Assembly: GCA_021234155.1 (NCBI GenBank) | Contig: JAJEKV010000002.1 | Location: 28,139,339-28,203,338, forward strand | Source: Isoetes taiwanensis | Taxonomy: Eukaryota > Streptophyta > Lycopodiopsida > Isoetales > Isoetaceae | Direction: 5' to 3' | Length of the DNA stretch: 64,000 nt | Shown: positions 9,044 to 20,979 of the stretch, in pieces | Layout: the number at the start of each line of letters is the position of its first letter | How positions within the stretch are numbered: the first letter of the stretch is position 1 | Program-made: the position numbers and the translations under genes | The notes under the pieces: model-generated | The model's database searches: none | Seen by the model: only the letters and a program-made list of their open reading frames with translations | Told to the model about the DNA's origin: nothing

Positions 9044-11476
9044 CTATGTACAAAAGTGTGAGGAGTGATGAGAGAGGACGTCATCATATTCATTTATGCC
9101 ATCCTCATCACCTTCACTTCTTTCACTGTCATTCGAGGAAGTGTTTGAGTTATCTTCCTCATCACTATCAACAGATGGTGAAGCATTGCCACCACCACTC
9201 CCTTCTTCATCCTCTTCTTCGTAATTACAAGCTTTTTTAAGCAAATTGATAGTCCTCTGGTGTAGACGATTGTCAGATTTCAATTTAAAATCATAGCACA
9301 AAATAGTCACGTCATTAAGGTTCAGCTCATCCCTACAACCCACCTTCTTGGACTTTCTCCCCTTTCCTTGGCTTCTCATTTCTAACTCATATCTACCTTC
9401 AAAAGCATTTTCTGAGCGTGTTGCAAGCTAATGAATCTTGAGTTTAGTGACTAAGCCTTCCTTCTTGACTGTATCAAGCACTTTTGCTATCCAGAAAGGT
9501 CGACCTTTGTCATCCTCCTCAGTTGGAAGAGCAATCAGCATACCTTTGGTAATTTCTGTGATATTACCTTGAGGCTCATTCCTGCGTCTTGGTCCGAGAG
9601 GTACATGACTCGATCCTCGTCTTCTTCTACTGCAGGTGCTAATGTAGCATTGCTTGGACCTGCTTGGTGCTGGGGTTGATGGAAGGTGTTAGGCCATTGA
9701 AATGGTTCTTGCAACTGTCTTAGAGCTATATTTTGTACAACAATTTTCTGTTCGAGAAAGAAATTACTCCACCACATCTGATCTTCTTCTAAGAAGTACT
9801 TAAAGCCTGAGGAAATTCCATTTTCAATGGCTTTTAAGGATGACATTGGGGTACTTTTCTTCTGCTTGGACTCCTTAGGATTTTTGAGAGGAAGTTGTTC
9901 AGCACGTTCTATGAAGGAAGTGTCTGGAATATATTTAAGGAAGCGTAATCCCTCTGGTGGACTCCAGTCCTTAGTTGTGGTATACTTCTTCCCCTGTAAG
10001 AAGCTTTGGCCATCCTTCAAGTAGAACTTGATGTGATGTTGAAAGGTAAGATCATTCAACTTGTTCACAGCTTGTTCTCTGTCTGAACATTGAGAGAAAA
10101 CAAACTCTCTGAAATCAGCAGTCTCTTTAAGAAGATCGATCACTGGAGTGGGAGTGTAAGAATCTTCAATAATTCGAACTAAAGTAGGAAGAGAAAAAGC
10201 CTTCTTCCTTCTAAGGCGCACAGAAAATCTGCTGAACATTTGGTCAATCTGATCATGAGTGTGGCCTACAAGTAAGAAACCGAGCTTCACTTTTCTAAAG
10301 ATCCCTAGCTCCACTAACATGACACAGTAAGCAAAGAGTGTTTGATTCTTGTTCTCCCTTGTAGTATTGTCAAGTTGCAGGTAAAGCACTGGTGGTAATT
10401 GCTCTTACTCGCACAGGACCTTGTTAAGAATTGTAATTGTGAGGTTCGGGTCACCATGCAAGTTTGGATACGTCAAAAATACTTTGCACTTTAGCCTTCC
10501 TTTGAAGACCATAGCTCCTACAAGGTGGACCTTAACAAAACATTCCTCTGGCACATCTTTAGGAATGTTCAAGAAATGCAGTAGAGTAGTTTTTTTTTTG
10601 GTCCATTCCATCAATCACAACAGACATATATTGCAGTGGACGTTCAAGAGTTTTTTTTCTATGCTTGGCAAGCTTTCTTCTCTCTACTGCTTGTTGTTCA
10701 CGATGTCTGGCAAGATTCTGTTGCACAATATCTGTAGAAGAAATCAGGTCAAAGCATTTTCTTTAAAACAAGTGAGAGATTGGATAACATGAGCTTACTT
10801 CTTTCGACCTCTGTCTTTGCAGTTTCTTGTTGACTCTTTAATTCTGCACACCTTGAGCAAACAGACATTCTATGTCTCCTGGGAATTTTCACAAGACCGA
10901 ATTCACTTTTCCACAATCTGGTGAAGTGTAAGTAAGAGATGTGCTGAAACTGAGTACAAGTCTCTTTGTATTCATTAAAAACATCTTTTTTGGTGATGTT
11001 ATCTATCAAATGATACATGTTGTTGTTAGGCAGCTTCTCACATGTTTCTCTAAAATATTTCTCCATCCATGACACAGCAGCAAGGGCATGCATGGTTACA
11101 ACTCTTCTTGATCCACAGTGATCATCAATTACTGGATTTTTGTCCAGCCTTTTGTGTACTCTAGACATTCTGGTGGACCCTAAACGGTGGACAACCATAA
11201 AGCATTTCTGACAAACTTCTTCACGGTTAATGTAGTGCAAGAAGGTGTTGCGGTCTGGTCTTACATGATAGGCCAAGTAGGCATTCTGGTCAGCCAATGT
11301 CATTGAACTGTAGTTGTCTCTAATTGCTCGTAATGTAGACATATTAAGTTTGTTGATGCAACCCAATGAGCAGCATTTAGTTCTTAAAAGTCTTCTCATT
11401 TTATGCTCGTCCATAAGGTTTCTTCTTCTTACAGAGGAGCATGCTCTCAAACCATAATCCACCTTGAATTTCTTGG
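9044..11476 (-). pseudogene. Decayed DUF7869-type gene (probable transposon-derived)
   Basis: Several open blocks on the minus strand make one protein. 11476-10799 carries a Cys-rich N-terminal part (CCSLGCINKL, CQKCFMVVHRLGS, RMSVCSRCAELK). A 67-base GT-AG intron (10798-10732) joins it in frame to HREQQAVERRKLAKHRKK and VVIDGMDQ. Then follow a one-base slip in a run of ten A/T (10590-10599), a further open block, an in-frame TAA after VLCE (near 10407), and the block LYLQLDNTTRENKNQ ... LLVGHTHDQIDQMFSRFS (10389-10230), the diagnostic DUF7869 motif with conserved Asp and His residues that look like an RNase H-type catalytic site. Near 9565 the frame shifts again, and a TAG interrupts KIH/LATRSENAFEG near 9430. 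The C-terminus is acidic and Ser-rich. DUF7869 is a domain of unknown function multiplied in large plant and invertebrate genomes. At least two stops and two frameshifts make this copy non-functional. Confidence 0.8.
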
Positions 11477-11479
11477 TGG

Positions 11480-12240
11480 GTGGCTAAAGAATGTGTAATC
11501 TCATTTGCACCTCATTTGGTGTCTTCATCTTTGAAGAGAGTTCTACTCGGGGGTGACCTCCTCTACCCTTAGTGGTGTGCTTGTAGAAGAGAACAAACCC
11601 ATTGAAGCTTTACCCCGGATAGTTGAAGTGCAGTGTTGAATGAAGGAGATGGGCCACTATATGATGTGCCCGGTGAATGTTGTTGCGACTTCTTCACAAG
11701 GAGTTTGTTCAAACATGTCTCTTAGAGCCGGCTGAAATTACGCATACCCATGTGTCACCACGGTTGTGTGAAGAGGGTAGATCTTTGCAAGGTCGTCTTC
11801 ATTTGTAGTGAAGTCGTGGTGGGAGAAGCGACGGAGAATCTCATGGTCTTGAGCGTCTTTGTATTCCTTGTTTGTGTAAGTGAAGAAGGAGAAACTACAA
11901 ATGGCTGAGGAAGTCTGTTAGAAAAATTTGTTGAGGTCGAGCCTTTGTAGTGTGAGGGGGATGGTACAAATGGTGGTGGAAGATTGCTCCCATGTGGTGA
12001 AGGCTGTGAAAGGAGGTGGAAGCGGTTTCCCTCTTGGACTTGGAGAGGGTTGGAAAGGTTGTGGCGATCTACTAGATTCTTGGACTCGAGTGTCTTGACT
12101 TAACAAAGACCTTGTCGAGGTAGGAGTTGAAGAAGCATCTCCGTCTTGTGTTCCATCGAAGTAGAGGTACTTGGAGAAACAAATGGTGGTGGAAGTTTGT
12201 TCCACGGCGGTTAACCATGTTAAACAAGCGCAAAAATTAT
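11480..12240. other. Intergenic, low-complexity G-rich stretch
   Basis: No supported gene. ACAAATGGTGGTGGAAG occurs twice (near 11965 and 12179) and related GGAGGTGGAAG once near 12014, giving a repetitive Pro/Ser-rich minus-strand reading (11918-12280) that I regard as composition rather than a gene. Confidence 0.4.
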
Positions 12241-12351
12241 GGACTTGTCGGTAACTCACAAAGGCGGTTGGACTAAACATATTCGAGAATACAAAAGGCT
12301 ATTAGAATCTTGTTTGGTATATCAACATTTGCCGCAGTGGTGCATAAATCC

Positions 12352-12370
12352 TATTCCGAATACACTTGGC
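12352..12370. repeat. Isolated copy of the palindromic motif
   Basis: TATTCCGAATACACTTGGC matches the core and right half of the palindromic unit found in the clusters at 12.7 and 14.8-15.0 kb, some 280 bases before the first cluster. Confidence 0.6.
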
Positions 12371-12641
12371 GGTTGTTTGGACTTGGCGTATTCCACTTCA
12401 TATATAAAAACACAATATTGGTGGCCTACCTTTAAAAAGGAAATGTGCGCCCTCAATTGCGTGATTCCGCTTTGTGAGTTGTAGTCGCCGCCCGGCGCCT
12501 TAGATATATATTGACTTGCTGTATTCCGATTTACATAGCGAAAATAATGGACAGGTAAGCATGTAAAGTACATAGTACGTCTTTCGTGTGTTTGCTGATT
12601 TACTTTTGAAGGGCATACACTTTGGGCTTCTTGCCAAGCGC

Positions 12642-12812
12642 ACTTTGCTCAAACAAGAAGGCTAAAGTGTGATACGAATCGGTTACGCCTATGCGAAGGG
12701 CAAAGTGTATTCGAATACACTTTGCCCGTGATACGGAATACACTTTGCCCTTCACGCGAAGTGCAAAGTGTATTCCGGAATACACTTTAGCCTTCTTGTT
12801 TGAGCAAAGCAC
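12642..12812. repeat. Nested palindromes within a ~170 bp inverted repeat
   Basis: The outer arms (12642-12671 and 12782-12812) are near-perfect reverse complements, built on CTCAAACAAGAAGGCTAAAG and its complement. Between them lie a perfect 30-base palindrome at 12698-12727 (half site GGGCAAAGTGTATTC), a right half alone at 12735-12750, and a perfect 24-base palindrome at 12765-12788 (half site AAAGTGTATTCC). The whole could fold into a long hairpin. Confidence 0.9.
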
Positions 12813-14770
12813 TTTGCCTGTATCAAAGAAAACACTTGTTGTTTTTAGCTTAAACATACCACTTTTTAGCTTAAAAATACCACTTTTTAGTCCAATTAAA
12901 GCACTAAAAATCGAGTTTGAGCAACAATTTTTTTGCTTTTTTTCCTGTTTTTTGCTGGCCTTTAAGGCACAAGATTAGCAAATCTTATTCTGGAATACAG
13001 TTTTCGTCCCATTACAAGTCTTAATAGTGTTGTTTTGAACGTTTCTGTGGCAGGCAAGAAGGAAGCAAGAGGGCACAAAAAAAAATGCTTAAGATTGTAA
13101 AGCGGCCACACCCAATGAAGCAAACTGCTGACACTGACGAGCCTGCAATTTACGAAAATTTCCAAACACAGTGGTTCGTAACGAGGGGTGCGGGCGGAAA
13201 ATACAGCACGCTGCATTTCTACACGTCTACAAGAGCGCTGGGAACAAACGGTACGCTGACACCGAGTTTGTCAACCTCGGGACAATAAAAGATGTCTCCG
13301 AGGTTGCCGGACAAGGAGGTCAAGCGGGGAGGCTATCCTTTAAGACCTCACAGGGCTTCATTGTTGTAGACATTGCAAGCTTTAGAATTGTCAGTGTGCA
13401 ACCACAAGCACTGTACAATTTTATTTCACATTACCGGACCAAACGAAGCCTGGCTTCAATTCTTAGATAGGTTTGTTCTAGTCAGAGCGAGGACTTTCTT
13501 GTCAGCGAGTCCGAAAGACGAAGGAAATGAAGAATCAAGCTTCGCTACTATACGCTAGTCGTGGATAGAGGTTCAAGAAGAAGTGGAGGAACAGCCCTAG
13601 AGCAGTGCCAAAGAAACTTAGCAGGCCAAGAGACACCATAGCCGCTAAGGAGCCAAAGAAGCGGAAAGTGCAGCAGCTGGAAATTGCAGAAGTCCCCGAG
13701 GAAAGCACAAAGAAATGAAAGGGAAAAAGAAAAGCTCCCGGGGTAGCAATAAAAGAAAAGAAAATTGATAAGACCTCCGAAAAAATAAAGGTAATAAATA
13801 GAGACAAATTTATACAAGGGAGATCTACCTTCCTGTGACATGCATGAGGTTTTGCCCCAAGAATGAAGCGGTGAAAGGCCACTTCAGGTTATAAAATTTA
13901 TCTGCGATCACTTGAGGAACCACGAAGGATAGAATAAAGGAGCAATCCAAATGCTCATGTGGCCCCAATAATTGTCCTTGTTGACGGGAGCAATGCAACA
14001 ACCCTGGGACTATGACAGGAGAAAAATGCAGACACCTACACTCGCTGGGTCTTGGGAGGAAATCATAGCTTTAAGGCAAGAAGGCAACTTTACAAAGAGA
14101 AGAAGAACCCTATGTACCTCTCCGGCCCCGTATCGTAGTTCATCGTGGTCTTCCGATGAAGAAGCAAAAATCGTTGCCAACACCCACAATGCTGACAACG
14201 CAGTACAAACTAAAGATGAGCTTCCGTCGACAAGATCCGGTTTATGCCAGGGGTATATTATATTTAAAGAAAAAATATGGAGAAGATTTAAAAAACCAAA
14301 GATATTCTTTTAGAATCAAGGAAGCGCATGATGTGGAGTGCTGCCTCAGTATGGCTTGAGGCTAATAAAACGACAGTCTCTCATACCACATGACAACTGG
14401 TTTCAACTAGCCGAGAGATGCGCCGAGTAAGTTTCTTTTTGTATACGGAATAACCTTTACAGACCCTCCCGACCTCGTTTATTTCACCATGCGGATATGG
14501 GACCTATAAGCGAAATTTTTACCATGTTGGCGTGGTGAATTGAAAAGTAAAGGAAAGGTCGCCGAAAAGAAGAAAGGTTCGGCGTCCTAAGAAGGAAATG
14601 GCGATAAGCTTGTCTAGAGAGAAATGTAGGGCTTTTGAGATATGGACTTACTCTAAACGCCATCAGCAGAGAAGGTCATAGATAAAGAATTTACGCTTTG
14701 AAGAAATGTCAAGGATTTTGCACAAGTAAGAACGACAAAAACATTTGTTTGAGTTTTTTCTTCGGTATAC

Positions 14771-15029
14771 GAAGTGTATTCAGAATACACGTTGGCTCGT
14801 GATGTGGGCCAAAGTGTATTCAGAATACACTTTGGCTTCGGTGAGTAATCAAATTGTATTCCGAATACACTTTGGCCCGGTAAGCCAAAGTGTATTCCTA
14901 ATACACTTTGCAAGCAAGAAAGTAAAGATGTATTCGAATACACTTTGCCTGGCCCTGTTGAGCCAAAGTGTATTCGGAATAGACTTTGGCTCTAAGGGTT
15001 GCCAAAGTATATCCGGGAATACATTTTCC
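14771..15029. repeat. Array of seven palindromic units
   Basis: Units at 14771-14796, 14808-14836, 14851-14876, 14884-14911, 14925-14949, 14962-14990 and 15001-15029 each show half site GCCAAAGTGTATTC, zero to two central bases, and its reverse complement. Unit starts are 33-43 bases apart, so the array is both tandem and palindromic. Spacers differ, which argues against simple tandem duplication of one block and for maintained sites or repeated independent gain. Confidence 0.9.
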
Positions 15030-16589
15030 ATACGTTGTAAAATGATCCCTTGTGTTAAATTTTTTCTTTCTCATTGTTTTCCTTCTTAGTTTTCTTCCTT
15101 CTAATGTTGTTCTATTTTACAGCCAAAAAAACGTCATCACATGTCAAACATGCTTGATGGAACAACTAAACGTTGATAGGCTGGGAAAGGTGTAAAGAAC
15201 TTTACCCTATCGCGACCTCGGACGAAAGGATTATTCAATACGCTCCAAATTTTGAAGACTGGGTATGTTGAATAGTTTTCTACTTTTTCGTTTTTCTTGT
15301 TACAAAGACGATCTTTTTTGCAGAGCAAAAAGAAAAACAAGGACCTGCCGGAGGGCTTTATGCATCTGGTCGGGAGGAGAGAACTTGTTGTAAGCGGACG
15401 GGTGTTTTGGATAATGAGCCTCTCGAGTCTGGCGTTTTAATGTTCGATCAAAACAACCTATTACACATACTTAGTACGGTGATTGCAAATTAGCAGAATC
15501 AATAAAGCCCCAAAGATTTTTACCTTGTAATGAAGTGACCTTCCTTATGGTTTAAGCTCAAAAAGCCGGCCCCCTCGACGACCAGCCATTTGAAAACTTC
15601 GGGTTTAATGCTGGCGTCGGCGGTATTAAACAAATTACCACGGCAAAACATTGGAGAGGTTGTATTTCACTCAAACATGCAATCCGGCCTTGTGGAAGCC
15701 GGTTTCAAGAATCATTTTGGTTCCCCCACTAAGCTAGTTATGAAAATCTGGTTTGGTAAGCACTTATTACGGAATACATATGTCCTTTTGTATTTTGTTT
15801 CGTTCTTTTCATTTAGTTACAAGCTGTAGCATTTTTATATTCTTGTTAGGAGTTTCTATTCAGAATCGTTTCTTTTTTGTACTTAAATCCTTTTATTTTT
15901 GTTCCTTAGGTACAAAACAAATATAAATTACCATGGCCCGGAGGCCCTAGACTTGCCGGTAAGGTAGAATATCTCCATGTAAGCTTATTGGGTTTGATTG
16001 GAAACGCACGTACAATGGAACACTTCAACACAGCGGTATTGCGAACTTTTTAAACATGTTGGAGTTTCCAGCGGTTTTGCGAAAGAGCTGCGGGGACTCT
16101 AGTGCACAAGGAAGAATAGTGAATCTGCTCGAAGCCCGCGTAGTTGATTAACCATATGCGGACATGTTCTCCGATCCGGGGAGATTGGGTGCTTTCAACA
16201 TTTTTCATTCCTGGTACAACTATTGCTTGTGCACTTAAGAAGGGAACGTAATTGTGTAGCTGTTGATATTGATAAGGAGGTCAGAACTTCATCAAGATGA
16301 GACTTTACGCCTTACCAAATCTACGAGATGAGAATCAAGAGTTGGGGGCTAAGTCTAATTTGATTTTGCTAAGATGACATCTTCGGAGATACAGCCTCCT
16401 TTTACAAGCTCCTTGGAAGACGAAGCTACGTTTGCAGAGCTGAAAGAAGTTGCTCTAGCTACAATACCGGAAGCAACTAACAACACAGAGAAGCCTAAGT
16501 CACCAGAGAAAGGTGAAAAGATAGAATCTGAACAAGCTGAGACCAGCAAGAAAAATGAAGAAGATTTTAATTTAGATCTCTGACGGATC

Positions 16590-16985
16590 TTATGCGGTGG
16601 CTACTGATTGACATTCATTATTGATTGCCATTATTGATGTAACACAAAAACAGCAATGAAATGAAATTATTATTATTATGTTTACTAAATTTGTATTTTT
16701 TGTGCATCCACCTATATAAAATTATGTACTCATGTCTCAATTTTGCTATTTTCACGTGCTTCACTCCAAAAAACCAAAGTCGTGTCCAAAAAATTCCCCA
16801 TAAATAGGCCCAAAAAAAAGCTGATACTCCTGAAACTTTAAACCTCTCTTAAAAAGGCCCAATTTTTAAAGTGACGTGGCTTTTCTAAAGGAATCTTTGA
16901 AACGGAAGTGCTGCAACACTTCCGTTTAATTTGCAAGCATGTTAGGCATGATTCAAGGAATTCGCATGCAAAATTCAACCTCAAT
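16590..16985. other. Intergenic, AT-rich
   Basis: No gene seen. An inverted pair around 16902-16925 (AAACGGAAGTG ... CACTTCCGTTT) is a perfect 11-base-arm hairpin just upstream of the transposase relic; it might be a terminator-like fold or part of an element end. Confidence 0.4.
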
Positions 16986-16987
16986 GC

Positions 16988-17860
16988 ATGCAAGCGAGAT
17001 GGAAGATCAATGTAATTGTTTCAGATCGACAAATTCGCACAGAGATCCTTCGCTCCAACCAAGAACCCAATTCTACCCCTATTTTCGCTTCATACGCGAA
17101 CAATGGTGTCCACAAGAGCCCGACCCCAGATTCATGCTACAATGCCAAGTGCAACAGACCGGCAGCAACGGCTAGCAAACAGGTTTGCGTGCCCAAATCA
17201 AAGAAGACAGGACCTCAGGCCAGCAGATCAGCAGCTCCAATGACGAGGAAGCCAACAAAAAGAGGCCAGTGGACGAAGCAGGAGATGTTAGACGCTCTCG
17301 ATTAGGTGAGTGAAAATGGCATTTTGATTAGGGAAGCATTTAGAGGATCTGATATCCCAAAATCATCCATCTGAAATTAGTTGTATGGGCGAATTTCCCA
17401 AAAGGTGAGCAGACATCCGAAGATCCTAACACCAGACCAGAAAAAGGAACTTGTGGATTGGGCAATAGGAAGGGCAGAACAGGGGATGGGCGTGACACTG
17501 GATGCCGTGAAGGAGCAGGCTGCCGAAATGGCCACGGAGAGTAATTCGGCTTTCGATGGTGTTCCAGGAGAGAAATGGTGGAAGCTCTTCAAGCAGAAGC
17601 ATCCTGAAATCTCCCTCAGGAGTATAGAAACCTTAGAGGTATCACATGCAAGGGCAATGAACCAAGAAAACTTGGATACCTTCTATTCAGACTTGAAAGA
17701 AGTTTATAATGAGTATGAAGCCCCCTCCAAACCTCCCCCCTTCCCTCGAGGATCTGGAATGCAGATGAGACCGAGATCCAAGCTGGGAAGGTTAAGGGTT
17801 TGAGGATAATTGCAAGGAAAGGAGAGAATAGGGTTAGCTGGTTATGAATACGAGCGAATG
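16988..17860 (+). pseudogene. Tc1/mariner-pogo (CENP-B/Jerky-like) transposase relic
   Basis: The reading frame from 16988 to 17803 is one frame with three internal stops (TAG near 17303, TGA and TAG near 17371-17377). It encodes a pipsqueak-type helix-turn-helix (KRGQWTKQEMLDALD ... NGILIREAFRGSDIPKSSI), then a CENP-B-type DNA-binding domain (LTPDQKKELVDWAIGRAEQG, PGEKWWKLFKQKHPEISLRS), then the linker NQENLDTFYSDL. After a one-base shift near 17750 the DDE domain opens with IWNADETEIQ, containing the first catalytic Asp, and RIIARKGE. Homology fades at about 17860, so most of the DDE catalytic core is missing. The family moves DNA by cut and paste at TA sites; this copy is dead. Terminal inverted repeats were not found. 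Confidence 0.8.
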
Positions 17861-17869
17861 GGTTAGTAT

Positions 17870-20800
17870 TTTAGTGTATGTCAATGCAGAAGTGTTTAGA
17901 TTGCCTAGTTTGTACATTTTTAAGGGAACATAGCAAGGTTGAGGAGGGAGCAATTCAAGTTGTGCATCAGCTTCTCTAATTCTCCTCCACTCGCAATGAA
18001 GAGATTGTCAATATTCTAGCGACTAGACTATTGGTATGACATAAAGATTGTACATTTGTTAGATCCAATGCACACTTTCAAGAATGTTGCACATTCTTTT
18101 GTATGCACTTCACGTGAAGAGTGCTAGGACACCAAATGCCATGATCCCGCTGAACAAATACTGGCCTGGTTAAGGGCCCATCTGAAAGAGACCTAATAAA
18201 ACACCTCTTATTCGACAAGGCCTATGGGTTTTGGAAAGGCAAGAACTTATGCAAGTAAAAAATGTTATAAAGAATATGCGCACGCCTATGAATTATGGTG
18301 ATCTCTAAAAAGGGCTTTTATAAAGGTGGATAAAATCACTGGATTGAAATGACGTATTGATTGGCAATTAAACCCTTTACGCCATTGTTAAACTTTGTTA
18401 TACCATACATTTGGTTTTATGCATGCAAGCTAATGTCCCATTTTATGTGGGTGCAACATCTCTTCCCCTTGTGCTATTGAAAATCAGTCTTACAACTGAA
18501 CTGCGACGCATTAACTCATTTTATAGACTCTGGCAAGTTCTTTAGATGGGCTTTCGTAATCAAAATAGAAATTTAAAGCTGCAGCATATCTCCTGAATGG
18601 AAGCCCAAAATCTGTAGACACTTTGGTGTATGCTTTGAGGATGATTCTTTCCCTAATTCTCTTTTGATCCCATGCTAAGCACAAGATAATTCTATAGATT
18701 CCATGACCTTGAAATATGAGAAGATTAATTGCCTATATGTTAAGCATCTTACCATTATGATTTTCCATGAGAAATTATATATTTATTGGTCCCACCATCT
18801 AGATTAAGATATCCGGGATCATCCAGAGGACTTGACCTTCACCGATGCCAAACTGGTGGGTCGGGTCACAGATGGACACAAAGCAAAGGAGAACCATGAG
18901 AAGACATCCACTAATGACTCTCAAGATTGCTTTAGGGTTAAGGAGGAGGAAGGCAACATCTCATTTGGTGAGTACTCAATCCCATTTTATATTTTGTGAG
19001 ACATCAACTAATATATATGTTGTTGGAAACCATGGGCAATGCTTTCCACTTTGTATTGTATCTAAATTCATGACTAATTGGAGATAAGATACTCATTTTC
19101 AATGTGGGCATAGCGGACAACACTTTTGTATTAAGGAAATTGACAAAGCTCGTGGTCAGCTTTGACCTAGAATAATCGGTTCTTTTAAAGGAGCCTCAAT
19201 GGAGGACATAAACCCCATTGATGGCAATGGATTTCATGTTAGAGTTAATACCTAAATCCCATGGATCTCCTTGAACTTCTTATTCATTCCATGTGAATGT
19301 ACTTTAAAGGCCAAATGGAAGTCCAAAAAACACAAACCCAAAAGAGTTCCAAACCATCTCGAGCACACCCTTTGGATTCTATGAGGTAGACACCCCCACA
19401 TGTCTTAAAAAAGATTCAGGATCTAGCCTTTTATATTCTATCGAAGCAAGTTTTTTCCATGGTAATCCTAGTGGATAAGAAATGGCTGGATGTTGGTTCA
19501 TCTCAATGCCCAACTCTCTAAGAGCATTGCCATGCCCATCCCTCAATGCTTCTAGTTGTGATACCCAAGGATTCCATCATTTGATAGTCCGGGGCCCTCA
19601 TGAGCTGGAGCTTTTCGATTGACCATCCAGCCTTGAAGAAACCATTGACCACGAAAGCACGATTCAATAACCCGAGGAAGGTGGATGTTCTTTGGAGCAA
19701 TATATATATGAAAGTCTTGAAAGGATTTTAGGCATAAAATGGAAAAGTCCGGTTGGGTTGTAATCACTGAGGGATATTTGGTAATAAGAGATATTTTTTT
19801 TAATCGGAAGTTGAGTGGACCCCGCATCCTAATGCACCTAGAATTATGGAAAAGGATATTGATGAAGAGCTAGAAGGTGGTATTGCCAAGGATTGGGTAA
19901 AGAAGGTCAAAAGTGGATGGAAGAATCTCTTTGCCATCAATAGGTTTGCCATTACTACCATTGAACTTTGGATGATGGTAATGAATTATAAGAACCTTAA
20001 TCAACGCCTTCAGCTTGAGGTCCCAAATTTACAACCTAGAACATTGCATAATTTTGATGCACCACTTGATCGAGGGGTGGACATAGAAATGAGGACAAAG
20101 AGACATGTATCAAGTGACCCCTTTAAATCTCAATTGATTAGATGATGAAATAGAAGAGGTTGAGCAGGATTCTGCTATATGATTATCACATTTGGGGAAG
20201 CGCTGACTTGAAGTCTCAACAATGATTTTAAAGTATATGTTACTGGTCGCTGGAGGAATATTGTATTGAGATCCCCCGATACAATCCCTAATATTATGTA
20301 TTGGTGAACTCTTTGAATGTGGCTGAGACAAATATAATAATGGCCACACCCCTATTGTATATCTGTTACAGCCCCAACCTTGTTCCAGCCACATAGGTAT
20401 GTATGAAAACGTGAGGGACTCCCTTTGATATGAGTCAATGGTATAGTGGCTGGATTATTAAAGCTCAATGGCCCCACCAACCCTGCATTACACCGGCGGG
20501 CAGGACAAGAGTTAGATCATAGTGCCAATACGAGTAGTAGGAGTTCATACCATTGGATCGAGTCAATAGTAGCCCTCGCATTAATTTGGTTAGATAGAGT
20601 CAATGGGTGAAAGCATCCAACATAGAGTCAATCGGGTAATTCAGGAACCCAATGATAGTAGCCTGTATATAGAGCTCTAAGTGGAGGTCATACAGTAAGC
20701 CCGCAAGTATTAATGTCAAACCAGAGTCGATGACATATAAGTTTTGAAACCAATGCTGCCAACACCTTTGACCTCATGGTGAATCAAATTTCCGTTAGTT

Positions 20801-20970
20801 AAGTGTCCTCTGGGCTTATAGTGCATTAGATCGGGTTAAAATGATATAAGACCATCCCTGTGAGTCAAACATAATACCAAACCAACTCCACCTCGATTCC
20901 ACACCCTTGTAACAACAGCTAAAAAAGACCACATAAACGTCAGTCTTCAAAAAAAATCTACATGTGGTTA
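17870..20970. other. Intergenic, no supported gene
   Basis: Short open readings (for example 19846-20145 and 18845-19087) show no recognisable domain. TGTTACAGCCCCAACCTTG at 20364 resembles the 5' end of a gypsy-type LTR (TGTAACAGCCCC in many chromoviruses), but no partner LTR was located, so it is only a hint. Confidence 0.35.
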
Positions 20971-20979
20971 TGTGGAGGT

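Larger units (their letters stand above)
12240..16585 (+). pseudogene. Broken coding region of unknown identity, interrupted by palindrome clusters
   Basis: Coding-like stretches on the plus strand lie at 13085-13290, 13171-13470 and 13373-13558 (three overlapping pieces in two alternating frames), 13560-14350, 15330-15430, 15575-15770 and 16374-16583. Pieces continue one another after frameshifts, so this looks like one or a few genes that lost their frame. The part near 13650-13690 encodes a KKRKV-type nuclear signal; the last piece is acidic and Lys/Glu-rich. Splice-like sites occur: a donor CAG/GTAAGC at 12555, acceptor GTGGCAG near 13053, TTTTTGCAG near 15323 and TCCTTAG near 15909. I recognise no domain. 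It could be a domesticated or extinct mobile element, or an endogenised large DNA virus; nothing visible decides this. Confidence 0.4.

Noticed and set aside
14653-15089. Overlapping open frames on both strands with repeated CIRNTLWL-like peptides
   Set aside because: These are translations of the palindromic array, which reads similarly on both strands, not proteins.
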